NCBI GenBank assembly: GCA_036346225.1
Contig: JARFIW010000588.1
Coordinates: 6,639,501 to 6,703,500 of the forward strand
From: Platerodrilus igneus
Lineage: Eukaryota > Arthropoda > Insecta > Coleoptera > Lycidae
Direction: 5' to 3'
DNA length: 64,000 bases
Shown here: positions 24,167 to 35,153 of the stretch, piece after piece
How the letters are laid out: the number at the start of each line of letters is the position of its first letter
Numbering within the stretch: the first letter of the stretch is position 1
Position numbers and translations under genes: made by a program
Notes under the pieces: model-generated
Databases searched by the model: none
What the model saw: only the letters and a program-made list of their open reading frames with translations
Told to the model about the DNA's origin: nothing

Positions 24167-24313
24167 TGTTAAAGATATTTGCAATTTAAACACGCACACA
24201 AAGACTTGTAAATATTTCCTGTGTGCGTCATGCCTTTAATGTTTGTATATAAGTTCATATCAATATTTCAATTTGTAAATAAATGTTATCTCTGTTGCTA
24301 CGAAGCATTAACA
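24167..24313 (+). mobile_element. candidate short solo LTR
   Basis: It begins TGTTAA and ends TTAACA, a 6-bp inverted terminal pair. It contains TATATAAG near 24246 and AATAAA near 24276, the order expected of an LTR, and is followed immediately by AGGTGACCC, which resembles the primer-binding start of Gypsy elements. There is no second LTR and no clear target duplication. Confidence 0.35.
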
Positions 24314-24449
24314 AGGTGACCCAGATTACCAGAATACCACAGCCTAATTAATCACCTAAACATTCACTATTAATCTTTTTTCTTACTATTTGCGTCTAAA
24401 AAATGAGCAGTAAATTATTGTTGCGAGCTACTATTAGGCAACCCGCCAA

Positions 24450-25014
24450 ACACACAAGCGCTGTAGGCTCTGCATAGTCTTCAGGATTCGAGAATTTTTC
24501 TAGCAATCAAACACACAAAACGCCGCCAGCACTGTTTATTCTCAATAGACCGGGAAGCTTCTCGTAATTACTAGAGGATGAGTCATATCTTTAACTCAGA
24601 GTATATATAAGACCGCTAATAAATGCAAGGGTCAGTCTATACTAGAATGTCTAATATAAATTATATCGTTGTAAAGTAATAGTAGTTGAGCTTTTGGGAA
24701 GTTCAAGTGTATACATAAATGTTATATGCTGTGTCTAATGTACATGCAGCTTGTAGTATACATAAATAGACAAAGTGTATAATACATAAATAGTTGTGTT
24801 AGTGTTGTTAATGGACCGATCCTAAATAAGTTAGTTTAAGAAGATATTAGTGCTTGTAAATTCATTAGTGTAATAGTGCTTCATTGTTAAGTGTCCTGAA
24901 AACATCTATAAATAAGGCATATACTGTTAATTAGACTTGTGAACGGTGAGTAATAAAGACTCTGGTTATTACTTGTTTTAAATTAAAGAAACGCGGTAGC
25001 AGTAGCCCGTTACA
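24450..25014 (+). mobile_element. LTR-like remnant, probably 5'-truncated
   Basis: A TATATATAAG box at 24602-24611, AATAAA at 24952-24958 and a terminus CCCGTTACA give the layout of an LTR. The complementary TGTAACG start is not visible, so the left end is a guess. It could instead be unrelated regulatory DNA upstream of USP34. Confidence 0.3.
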
Positions 25015-25343
25015 TTAAATTAGTCAGTCAGGTTTGTAAATACCGATCGTCATTTTGTTTCAATATAATTATGTTTTACCTTCGATAGTAATAGTTGGTA
25101 GAAAAGTAACGAACTTGTGAATTAGAAAATATCATCGTTCGATGATCGAAATCTAAATAGCAAGCAAGGCTACACATGTCCGATACATCTTCTCTGGAAT
25201 TAGCCTCTTAATTTTTGCCTATACCATCTATACAGTATTTATAACATTATATAACATATTATTTTTTAAACAAATATATACTATATTTATTGACTCTAAA
25301 AGTTTTTCTAAATAGAGATTGAGAGAGTGCAGCATACGAAACA

Positions 25344-25390
25344 AACACACTCGCACTTACACACACACCCGCGTGCGCGCGCGCACGCAC
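25344..25390. repeat. alternating purine-pyrimidine microsatellite (CA/CG)
   Basis: An imperfect run of ACACAC followed by GTGCGCGCGCGCAC, about 0.8 kb upstream of the USP34 start codon. Such alternating CG/CA runs can adopt Z-DNA; any regulatory role is speculation. Confidence 0.7.
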
Positions 25391-26182
25391 CTACTGCACA
25401 TGTTTCGTACTACAGCATTACTGTCCAACGGCAATCTCAAGATGTCTGATTCGATTCATGTCTTTTCATTGATTCTTAGTAACCAAACATAGCATTTTAA
25501 AGGAGTTAATTCAATAACAGCGTAATTATATTATATAATAGTTAATTATTCAATGGTTGAAAATGACTACAAACTTTAAATTTAATAATAAAATTAATAA
25601 AACTAGTTCATTTTTTGCAATATGATATCTAAATTATGTTCATATTATTACATAGTTTATTATGTAATTTCAGAATCTAAAAAAGAAAACTAGAAGACTG
25701 TTCCTGATTTGTGATTTGTCTTTGAATACTTATGCACATTGGATAAATAGTTTTACTACTATCCTTAACGAAATTAAACTATTTCTCTTTGTGTGCTAAA
25801 TTTATCCAAGTTGGTGAATATGAATAATATCCGATTGTATAGAAATAATTACCTTATTCAAATTAGCATATGTATAAAGGTGGTATTATAGTTGGTTTTG
25901 CTAAGTATTAAATAGAAAGGGTTTCCCTATTAAATCAAAATTGGTAATTTTGTTCATTTTCAATAAGATAAGTTGGTAGTATCATTACAAGTCTTTTCAT
26001 TTCATTTCGCCAAGGTATGTCCAACAATCTGTATAAATAATGTGTAATCCTACAGAACGTTGATTACAAATGGTGGTTCTTTCTTCGTGATTTAATTACC
26101 ATCTGATTACCATATAACAATAAAAATTAGATTTAGCTTATGGGCAATGATTATTAAGTAAATTTTAGCCGATGCTACAAAT
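25391..26182 (+). promoter_or_regulatory. USP34 5' flank / 5' UTR region
   Basis: The sequence immediately upstream of the USP34 start codon is AT-rich and has no recognised repeat. The promoter and any 5' UTR introns should lie here, but no TATA box, initiator or splice structure could be assigned. Confidence 0.35.
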
Positions 26183-26225
26183 ATGTGCGATGCATGCACA
26201 GATTTTCTCCAGCTGCTAATATCTT
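26183..26225 (+). CDS. puf: USP34/puffyeye, coding exon 1 (start codon)
   Basis: USP34 (Drosophila puffyeye) is a very large cytoplasmic/nuclear deubiquitinase that removes ubiquitin from target proteins. The start ATG at 26183 is chosen because the exon reads MCDACTDFLQLLIS, closely matching the known human USP34 N-terminus (MCENCADL...). It ends T|GTAAGTA with phase 1. Together the six exons in this window give 415 codons of the N-terminal helical-repeat region with consistent phases and no stops. The catalytic peptidase C19 domain lies far downstream, outside the window. This appears to be a live host gene. Confidence 0.88.
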
Positions 26226-26377
26226 GTAAGTAATGTACATAACAAGTTTAACATTAGAAAGTAAACTGTAAATATAACTATTTCAAAAATTCATAACTTA
26301 AACTACCTGTTAAATTGTTTATTTTTATGTGTTTTGAAGGTTAAACTTATTTAATACTTGTTTTACTTTGTTATTAG

Positions 26378-26474
26378 ATGAAGTTAATGTAAATAAAGAA
26401 CCTCATGAGCAGCCAGTATTAAGCAAACGTGATATAAATACAGTTTTGTTATATGTGCAAGCATGGGCGTCGAG
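26378..26474 (+). CDS. puf: USP34/puffyeye, coding exon 2
   Basis: The exon follows TTTGTTATTAG and ends TCGAG|GTAGGT; 97 nt, phase 1 in and phase 2 out. It encodes YEVNVNKEPHEQ then DINTVLLYVQAWASR, aligning with the human segment that ends SWTQRQ. The intron before it is 152 bp. Confidence 0.9.
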
Positions 26475-26521
26475 GTAGGTTGCTGGAAGCTTATGATAAT
26501 TTTAAACTGTTATGATTTTAG

Positions 26522-27000
26522 GCAATGCATGTGTTGTTATCGCGATCCCAAAAATCTAGAACGTTTCAATTGTATTGCTCAGGCAATACTATATGTTACA
26601 GTATGTCTTCTAAAACAACAAAGCGAAAGAGATTTAGAAACTCAAAAAAAATCGGACACTAGTAATGACTCGCCTAAAGATATTATTAGAGATTCAGAAG
26701 AAGTGGTTCAAGAACGAGATCAGTTAATATTATTAACTTCAAAAATATTTCTTATAAATTTTCCATTATACATTGCGTTTAAGCACACTATAGTTAGTAA
26801 AATGGATGATTTAACTCAACAGGAAATGCAGAATATTAATCTGTTCTGTGATCTCAATGATTCCGAAGTTCCCATATATTTGTTACAAAATGTTACGTTA
26901 TTTTGTAAAATTGGAGGTCTTCATGCTATGACTGCCTGCTTTGTAAATTTGCCACCTGAATTGTTACCTGTAACTACTGCTCATGCTATGGTATCGATAG
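26522..27000 (+). CDS. puf: USP34/puffyeye, coding exon 3
   Basis: The exon is entered after a 47-bp intron and reads QCMCCYRDPKNLERFN, matching the conserved QCLCCF...LE.FN block of USP34. An acidic, Ser-rich spacer follows, then ILLTSKIFLINFPLYIAFKH and a region ending LPVTTAHAMVSI. It is 479 nt, phase 2 in and phase 1 out, with donor ATAG|GTAAGG. The strong conservation pattern (Cys-rich N-terminus, variable spacer, conserved helices) supports the identity. Confidence 0.93.
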
Positions 27001-27052
27001 GTAAGGATGTGGACTATTAGCGTGTTATTGTTGTTATTAATAAATGTTTCAG

Positions 27053-27187
27053 TGTGTAATTTAAAGCTGTGGATGAATTACAAAACTATAATTTCGTTAT
27101 TAGTTCCATTACGCTCAGTTGTACTTAGGTATATGTGTAAATTGTGCGATCAAGATTTGCGTATGCCACTCACTAAAGGAATGGCAG
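27053..27187 (+). CDS. puf: USP34/puffyeye, coding exon 4
   Basis: 135 nt after a 52-bp intron. It encodes CNLKLWMNYKTIISLLVPLR, then RYMCKLCDQDLRMP, the conserved RYLCKLSDQ(D/E)LR block of the family. It ends GCAG|GTATGT in phase 1. The next coding exon is 32.4 kb away; the protein alignment continues directly across that gap, so no exon is missing between them. Confidence 0.93.
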
Positions 27188-27240
27188 GTATGTATTTGCG
27201 TTTTATAGGATGTAGTATATGTTGCTATTTTGACTAATGC

Positions 27241-27810
27241 ATTATTTTATTAGGACCTGGGTTCTTTAGATAACACATGTGCTCTCAAAAGTATATCATT
27301 CTGTAATTAATAATCATATAAATGTCCTGGTTATAGTAAAGTTTTGGTAATTCATATTACATTAAAAATTGATACGAACTACTCGAAGAGGCGTAATTTT
27401 CTAAATAACATGTGAAAAATTGCTGAAAACTTGGTAAATTTTCTCCCAAGAAAAATAAAAGTTTCATTTATTTTTTCTTTTGTCTTTGAAGTGTGCAAGC
27501 TTTTCACAATTTCATATGTACATTTTTGGGCACTGGTTAAATACATGGTACTGATATCGGGCTGGAGACATAAATAAATCAAATTGGCTAGGTTAGGTTA
27601 GATATTTATATAAGTAGCCGGCATGTATTTTATCTAAGTTCACAACAGCATATATTTAACCAATGCACCTTTTTGAGTGGTTTTCATAAATGTTTATATT
27701 GCGTTTAAAGTACTCATCCCACCATTCAATGCCAAGTTTAAATAGAAATTTTGTATTGTTTGACTGGGTTCATACAATCACATAAGTTTTATATTGCTGA
27801 CGTACAAATG
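27241..27810. other. intron sequence, nothing recognised
   Basis: AT-rich intronic DNA. A short GGTTAGGTTAG near 27590 resembles two insect telomere units but is too short to mean anything. Confidence 0.4.
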
Positions 27811-28077
27811 AGGGGTGACTCCGTGGTGTAGTTGGTATGTGTGTGACTTCTATGCCCAAGGTCCAGGTTTGAATCGTGACACGTTCTGCTTGAAAAATGT
27901 TGAGTGAGCATTTTCCACACAAATACGTCGTCGTTCGGATGAGAGGTAAAATGGAGGTCACGTGTGTGAGTGTTGTCACGCACGTTAAAGATCCCGACCT
28001 TGCTTGGAACAGCAAGGGTGTGGCAAAATTCAAAATTTCCAGGTAAAAAACTCGCTTCCTTGCCAATTTAGTGGCTA
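27811..28077 (+). mobile_element. SINE copy 5, plus strand, nearly complete
   Basis: This shows the family in forward orientation: tRNA-like head with A-box-like TGGTGTAGTTGG and B-box-like GGTTTGAATC, then the body with GTTCGGATGAGAGG, TTGTCACGCACGTTAAAGAT and ends near TTGCCAATTTAGTGG. The distal 3' end is clipped. It abuts SINE copy 6 in the same orientation. Confidence 0.88.
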
Positions 28078-28083
28078 ACAAAT

Positions 28084-28312
28084 GACACGGTTATGTGGCT
28101 TAGTTGGTTTGCGTGTGACTACTAAGCCCAAGATCCCGGGTTAGATTCCCAACACGGACCACTTGAAAAATGTTAAGACGAGCATTTTTCACAAAAATAA
28201 GTTTTTGTTCGGATGAGAGGTAAAATGTATCGTTGTCATGCATGTCAAAGAGCCCTGTCTTGCTTGGAACAGCAATAATTGACAAAATCAAGTAAAAATA
28301 AATATAATTCAT
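28084..28312 (+). mobile_element. SINE copy 6, divergent
   Basis: A second head-to-tail SINE copy, more decayed (A-box TGGCTTAGTTGG, B-box region GGTTAGATTCC), with small deletions in the body. No target duplication was detected between the two copies. Confidence 0.8.
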
Positions 28313-29586
28313 TTAAATTGAAAGAAATAAATTACAAATAAGCGCTTGATCCACGCCTGGATTTTATATTGCCATTAATTATTAAAAATGCTTCAAATTA
28401 AATTAATCTTACATATCTGCAACGAGCTATTAGTAGAATCGTACCAACACTTTTATTCTAAAGTTCAACAATTATAAACTAATTATTAGAAATGACCTTA
28501 CTAGCTAAAGTATATTTCTTGGTTATGGTAGAAAAAAAGATACTCATTTCGCATTTGTAGATTTAGAAAAAGCATTTGATAGGGTTAATTGGATTGTTAT
28601 GTTCAGGGTTTTGCGAAAAATAGGAATCTCTCATAGGGATAGAAAAATTATTTACAGTCTATATAAAAACCAACCCATTCGGATCTCTGGGAGGGGACTA
28701 CTTCGGGGGATGTGATCCGAAAGTATAAAAAAAGATCCGTGAACATTCTGAGAGTCGGAGCGTGCAATGTCAGAAGTATGAAACAAGTAGGTAAGCTAGA
28801 GAACCTGAAACTCGAAATGGATAGGTTAGCACTAGACATAGTAGGAATCTGTGAAGTCCGCTGAGCAGAGGCGGGGGATTTTTGGAGTGGAGACTTTAGG
28901 GTAATTCATACTGGATCAGAGGAAGAAAATTCGGGCGTGGGGATAGTTATGCGAAAAAAGATAGGACGACGTGTAGAAAACTACTTACAAAAGAACGAAA
29001 GAGTACTCATGGTTAGATTCGAATCTAAACCAGTAAATACAGTAATAATACAAGTATACATGCCCACCTCCAGTTACAATGAAGAAGAGGTAGAGGCGAT
29101 CTACAAAGTTATCTTATATGTGATTTTTTTCCAATGCTCCACCCGAAGGTACTACATTGGCCAGGAAGCGAGTTTTTTTACCTGGAAAATTTTGAATTTT
29201 GCCAAACCCTTGCTGTTCCAAGTAAGGTAGGGATCTTTAATCAGAATATAAAAATGGCGACGGTTACGAGCTAAGGTTAGGAAAGCTTCCCCAATTTTAA
29301 TTATATTTAAAGTATTACACCAATAAGAATGTTAATTTGTTATTTTAGTGACAAAATAAATTACTGAGGATATGTTGCAGTAAAATCTTTAATCATAACT
29401 GGTTGTTTTTACAGAAATCGATATATTAAGACCGCGTGTATGTTTTTTTTGAGGTTAAGAAATTTTTTGAATTAATTTAATACTTCAACGTAAATACCAG
29501 AACAGTAAATAATCTATAAATATAAATGGTTAGTACACAGTACAATTATTTTATACTTGATTAGTAGTGAACAATTTAAAAAAAAA

Positions 29587-30597
29587 ATGGTGCGTGAACG
29601 AGAATAAAGTGTAGCGTCGGAAATTTGTTCTAAGTGTAACTGTTCAATTGGGATGCATGCAGATGAAGTGATTACCTGTGACTCATGTAGAGGTATTCTT
29701 CATGAAGGATGTACAAAACTTACCAGTTCTGAGAAAAGAGTTCTAGAATTAAAAACTACCAGAACAATGTTCTATTTCTGTGAGGCATGCTTAACAGCTT
29801 TCAAACAAGCACCAAGTATAATGAGGAAATTTAATGAAGTTGTTACAATTAATGAAAACTTAGTAAAGAGAAACGATATCCTAATGAAATTCTTCTTAAT
29901 CTTCTTTGGGAATTAAACCACTCATAGTTTTTAAATTCATCTTTATTTACGTTTTCGATCCATGACCGTGGATCGTTGTCAAAATAATTTTTTTTTTTTT
30001 GACAACGATCCTAGGTCATGGATCGAAACGTAAATAAAGATGAATTTAAAAACTATGAGTGGTTTAATTCCCAAAGAAGATTAAGAAGAATACTAAACAA
30101 ACCACAACAAACATACAGGGAGTATCCTAATAAAAGAACATGAAGCGTTTAAAGTTGTATTAGATAAATATGAGCAATACTCACGAAGAAATACAATTCG
30201 TATTTTTGGGGTTAAAGAAAAGTCAAATGAAGTAATTGAAGAAGTGGTGGCTGATGTGTTAAAAAACAACATTGGAATCAAATCCATAAAATTAGAAACC
30301 GATATCGATAGATGCCATCGTGTAGGCATACCCAAAGAGAATAAGCCCAGACCAATTATAGTAAAATTTTTAAGTTACCGCATAAAACACTTTACAATGG
30401 TTAACAAGAAAAATTTAAAGGGGACTGGAATTACAATCACTGAAGATCTAACAAAAATGAGATTGGAATTGTTGAGAGCTGTTAAAGAAATGTTCACTCA
30501 GGTATGGACTCTAGATGGTACTGTTTATGTTAAAAATCTCAATAAAATCCACAGAATAACAACCCAAGAAGATTTAGAAAACGCATTCGTTAAATAA
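29587..30597 (+). pseudogene. LINE B ORF1: PHD finger plus RRM-like domain
   Basis: ATG at 29587 is followed by an in-frame TAA at 29605. The reading frame then encodes a PHD-type zinc finger (CSKCNC, then CDSC, HEGC and CEAC, giving the Cys4-His-Cys3 pattern) at 29625-29795. A 232-bp hairpin element interrupts after NDILMK. Beyond it, EHEAFKVVLDKYEQYSRRNT, an IRIFGVKE strand, CHRVG, and a TLDGTVYVK block match the nucleic-acid-binding half of LINE ORF1 proteins. The stop is TAA at 30595. Removing the hairpin and one duplication keeps the frame. Confidence 0.82.
29890..30122 (-). mobile_element. long-hairpin element, copy 1 (in LINE B ORF1)
   Basis: Two arms of about 95 bp face each other around a T-rich loop at 29986-30001; I count about three differences between them. 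The arms contain GGGAATTAAACCACTCATAG and an inner block with GATCCATGACC and GGATCGTTGTC. Outside one arm only is an unpaired leader of about 28 bp (30097-30121). The flanks TATCCTAATGAAA (29877-29889) and TATCCTAATAAAA (30123-30135) are a 13-bp duplication with one mismatch. A second copy lies at 57394. Confidence 0.88.
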
Positions 30598-30961
30598 ATA
30601 AATAATATGTTATGTGTTTTGTATACTCGTTCAAGTAGTTATAAGGTAAGATGCCATTATGATTTATAATACTAGTTGGGGGTACTTTACTTTACTTTTC
30701 TGTTTAATTTATAATAGTGCTTTTAATTTTAAATTTTCATGTCTACGATTTATTAATAATCAATTTAAGTTTTAGTTCTGATAGTTAAGTTAAAATTATC
30801 AATTTGTTAAACCAATAAATATTTATTTAGACAACAAGTATAATATTGTGATTAGTGTTTAAACCTTAACAATCAACACTTATCAAAACCTGAAAATATT
30901 TAGTTTTTTTTTATTTTGCTAGTTATTCCTCTACACATATTTATCTAATAGGTTGTAAAAA

Positions 30962-33900
30962 ATGGGAATAATATTGTTATTAACTATGTTACTTGAAAAT
31001 CTAAAATATATACGTGAAATTGATAGCTATAGCCACAATACAAATGAAAAATATGCTAGGTGCCATGAATTAAGGGAGAAATTTAAACAAGGGGTCAATA
31101 ATGTACATAGAATTATCAGTATTTGGCAACAAAATATTCGTAGCCTAAACAAACATTTTGACGAAATAGGTGCTTTAATTGCAGACTTAAATGCAAATGG
31201 AGTAGAGATAGACTTGCTGGTTTTAACAGAAACATGGCAAATAGATCCAACATTTTATCAACTAACCCAATATAATCATGTTTATAATTATGCAAAGTTT
31301 AATCAAAATGATGGTGTAATTGTATACATAAATAAAAATATATCTACTCAGCACAAATGTTACATCTACCATGAAGTAACAATATTAAGAATAACTTTTG
31401 TGATAGACAATATCACCTTTGGAGTCAGCTTATATATAGACCACCTACCACAAACATAAACCTATTTCTTGAGGACCTTTCTACATATTTTGATGAAGTC
31501 ACATTTCAGCAAGTTGAAATTGTAATAGGGGATATTAACATTGATCTCTTGAAAACTAATGATGATGCTACTTTGCAATATCTGAATATATTGAACTATT
31601 TAAATTTTTTGCCTCAAATAAATAATCCAACTAGAATATTAAATCAAACTAGTACATGTATTGATCATATCTTTGTTCGAACAACAACACTGCTAAATTT
31701 TGACTGATCTATTTCATCAGTAATACTAGAAAATTCAATTACGGACCACTATGCAAATGGGTTACAGTTATATAGAAAATATTTTCATACTATAGCAAAT
31801 GATACACTAAACCACAATAAAACATTAAAAACAATCACCCTCATCGACTACAATAAATTTCTAGGACATATTGAAACTGAAAAGTGGGAGGCCATACTCG
31901 ACTCATCAGATGTAAATAAAGCTGCAGAAATGCTCATAAGTAAAATTAAAACTAATATAAATAAATCAATGCTTGTAAAAAATATTAAGGTAAATTTTAA
32001 AAAACCATGGATCACTATGGGCCTACTTACTTCAATTCACCATAGATATAGTTTAAAAAAACAACTAATGAAATACCCACAACATGAAATTCTAAAAACA
32101 GAATATTAAATGTATAGAAACCAAGTCACAAAGCTGTTAAAAAAATGTAAAAATGACTACTATAGGAAAAAATCACTGCTGCTAGAGGAAATACAAGGCA
32201 AATCTGGCAAATTATAAGTAGTAGCATCAATAAAATGCAAAGTAGTACCAACAAAATTGATAAAATAATTACTGAAGAAGGTATTGAGGTAAAGGACACA
32301 CAAACAATAGTAAACATATTTAATCTGTATTATATATCAGTAGGTCATACACTAGCAAGTAAAATTAAAAACAACAAAAGCACGTGGGAAAGTTATGCAT
32401 CCCCATTTCAACAAAATCAGTCAATGTTTTTAGAGCCAATAGGTGAAGAAGAAATTCTAAGTCACATTTCTGCACTAAAAAATAATACCGCACCTGGGTT
32501 AGATGCGATATCCACTAAAACAATCAAAATAGTTACACAGTCATTAATAAAGCCAATTCAACATATTATTAATCTTGCTTTCAGTACAGGCATTTATCCT
32601 GACGCATTCAAACATGCTATCATTACTCCAATATACAAATCTGGGGATAATAGTAAAGTACAAAATTATAGACCAATATCGTTAATAAGTAATTTAGCCA
32701 AAATAATTGAGAAAGCCATGAAATTACGATTAATAAAATACCTGGAAAAAACCATTTACTATCGGAAACACAATATGGCGTTTGTGGAAACTGCTCTACT
32801 GAAAATGCTGTTTTTAAATTAACAAGCGATATTGTTGAAGCCTTAGATACTAACAATAAAGTGATGGCTATATTTTTGGACTTAGCGAAAGCTTTCGATA
32901 CAGTACAACACGACATTCTATTACAGAAATTGAACCACATGGATATCAGAGGATTACCACTGGATCTCCTAACCAGTTATTTGTCCAACAGACAGCAAAT
33001 GGTCAAATTAAACAATGTATTACGTTTACCAGCAACTGTAACGTGTGGTGTACCACAAGGGACTGTGTTGGGCCCATTACTTTTTTTAATCTATATAAAT
33101 GATTTGGCATCAATTGATGCTGGCGGAAATATCATATCATATGCGGATGATACGGCTGTTACATTTGTAGGAGAAACGTGGCTAGTGGTGATAAATAAAT
33201 CACAACATGGAATGTAAAAAATTAAAAATTATATGGACTGTAATAAACTTACTTTGAGCACGGACAAAACTAAATATCTTACCTTTACCATATATAAAAA
33301 AATCAACCACATATGCCACACCTAACAATACATGAAGCGACTTGCCAGATAACTGATAAGTGTGATTGTAACCAATCAATAACCAAAGTAACATCTATTA
33401 ATTACTTGGGTATAATTATTGATGAATGTTTAAAATGGAAAGCTCATACTGAAAAATTGAATATGAGACTACGTAAGACTATCCATATCTTTAACAAAAC
33501 TAAATATTTTCTAAATTTGAACATGCTTAAAAATTTATATTATGCTCTTGTTGACTTACTAATAATCTACTGCATTTCTATTTGGGGAGGAGCTTACAAC
33601 AGTAACATTAAACAAGTTGAATTTACACATGAGTTGATACTGAAAATAATATATGGAAAAAGCCTCTATTTCCCTACTGATCTCTTATACAAAGAAAGTA
33701 ACATGTTGAATGTTAAGACAAAATACATAAAAGCTCTCCTGTGCTTCTTATATAGGAATCCAACAAGATGCGTGCCCATAATGCATGAACACAACACTAG
33801 AAATAAAGAGCAAAAATTTAGTCATTTGCCTGAAGTGAGGAAAAATATTAAACATAACTTTGTTACTTTCTGTGGCCCTAAATTATATAATTTACTCCCC

Positions 33901-33996
33901 TTGGAAATAAAGAACCTCCATAACTACCACTTGTTTGCAAAAAAAGCCACAATATTTATCCAGCAGAATATCATCCTATTTCTGACTAATTTGTGA
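30962..33996 (+). pseudogene. LINE B ORF2: endonuclease and reverse transcriptase
   Basis: The endonuclease opens with ISIWQQNIRSLNKHFDEIGA and LLVLTETWQ, continues across a frame change near 31440 through VIGDINIDLL, CIDHIFV and a degraded DHY site. RT motifs: APGLDAI (32490), YRPISLISNLAKIIEK (32667), FLDLAKAFDTV (32874; catalytic D), GVPQGTVLGPLLFLIYINDL (33048), SYADDTAV (33136). The C-terminal part NYLGIIIDECLKWKAH to LYNLLPLEIKNLH (33400-33915) is CR1-like. Breaks include TAA 31457, TGA 31704, TAA 32107 and 32215, a frameshift near 32790, and TAA near 33215. Confidence 0.87.
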
Positions 33997-35153
33997 CCAT
34001 CATTTCATTTCATTATGTCTAGACATATCTTTTAATCCCTTTATGATTTGTTTTATTTTGGCATTTAAACATGAATTTACTAATTTATAAAAATTAAATA
34101 ATAAATAAAGGATTTTAGACACTGTAGAAGACACCTAAAACTCTGATTTATGCCCTTTGCAATTATACTGATGCTTCTCTTGCACATGCAAGAACAACTA
34201 CAGTTCTTAGGTGCAGTGGCTTCTTGTTTACGTTTCTTCCTTTCAGTTTATGTATGTGTATGTATGTCCATGTATGTATGTGTGTTTGTATATGCATATA
34301 AATATATATATTGTTTTTTTTAATATGAAGAAAGGAAAGATTTTTTTTTATTAAAATTCCATATGCATTAGAGTACATTTTGTAATATAAAGAAACTATG
34401 TATATCACATTATACTGAAATTTGTAAATAAAGATTGATTGATTGATTGATTAATGTGGGTGACCACTCGCACATGGGACCTCCATTTTACCTCTCATCC
34501 GAACGAGGGTGTATTTTTGTGAAAAATGCTCACCTAACATTTTTCAAGTGGACCCGGTTGGGATTCGAACCCATGACCTTGGGTGTAGTAGTCACACACA
34601 TACCACTATGCCACGGAGCCGCTTCTACAAAGATATCGAAGACATACTAAGATACGTAAAAGGACATGAAAATTTAATAATTACGGAGGATTTTAATGCG
34701 GTGGTAGGTGAGGGTAAGAAAGGAGCGATAGTAGGTTTATTTGGTTTGGGCACGACAAATGACAAGGGAAATAGGCTGGTAGAATTTTGCGACAAGAACA
34801 ACTTAATCATTACAAATACATTATTTCAAGATCATGCTAGAAGACGATACATGTGGAAGATGGCAGGAGATATAGCAAGATATCAAATAGATTACATTAT
34901 TGTTAGACAACGGTTTAGAAATCAAGTAAAAGATTGTAGAAGCTACCCGGAAGCAGATATAGACACTGACCACAACTTAGTAATTATGAAGACCACACTT
35001 AAATTTAAAAATCTAAAAAAGAGGAACGGAAAAAGGCACTTTGACTTTGCGAAGCTAAAAGATAAAGATATCTATGAAAGATTTGAAAAAAAGTCAAATA
35101 AATTGCTGAAAGATATCGGGAAAATTTCTGATACTAAGGTAGTAGAACCAGAA

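Larger units (their letters stand above)
29242..34450 (+). mobile_element. CR1-like LINE B with PHD-finger ORF1
   Basis: The element starts CAGAATATAAAAATGGCG, carries ORF1 and ORF2, and ends with a short tandem tail of GATT units (about 34434-34452) after AATAAA. It is about 5.2 kb, near full length. Flanking TTAAT is a probable short target duplication. ORF1 is cut by a hairpin element. The RT and C-terminal half resemble the CR1/L2/Kiri supergroup rather than RTE. Confidence 0.85.
29114..34623 (-). mobile_element. SINE copy 7, split by a CR1-like LINE
   Basis: The 3' half (29114-29241) and the tRNA-like head half (34451-34623) form one SINE interrupted after the ATCTTTAA block. The SINE is flanked by the 14-bp duplication TCTACAAAG(T/A)TATC at 29100-29113 and 34624-34637 (one mismatch), taken from RTE1 endonuclease sequence. 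The inner break carries TTAAT on both sides (29237-29241, 34451-34455). Confidence 0.9.
28737..35153 (+). pseudogene. RTE1 copy 2 endonuclease, split by SINE plus CR1-like LINE
   Basis: The first half (28737-29108) reads NILRVGACNVRSM to MPTSSYNEEEVEAIYK. A TGA at 28862-28864 interrupts it. The second half resumes at 34624 with YKDIEDILRYVKGHENLII, continues through VGEGKKGAIVGLFGLG and IDTDHNLVIM (catalytic DH), and ends at TAG 35154. The split lies exactly at the SINE target duplication. Confidence 0.85.

Noticed and set aside
27585..27600. GGTTAGGTTAG, similar to the insect telomere repeat TTAGG
   Set aside because: Only two units; similar pairs at 48301-48310 and 48484-48493 are simply part of the foldback arms. 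No array.
29242..34450. LINE B as a potentially active element
   Set aside because: ORF1 has an early TAA and a hairpin insertion, and ORF2 has several stops and frame changes.
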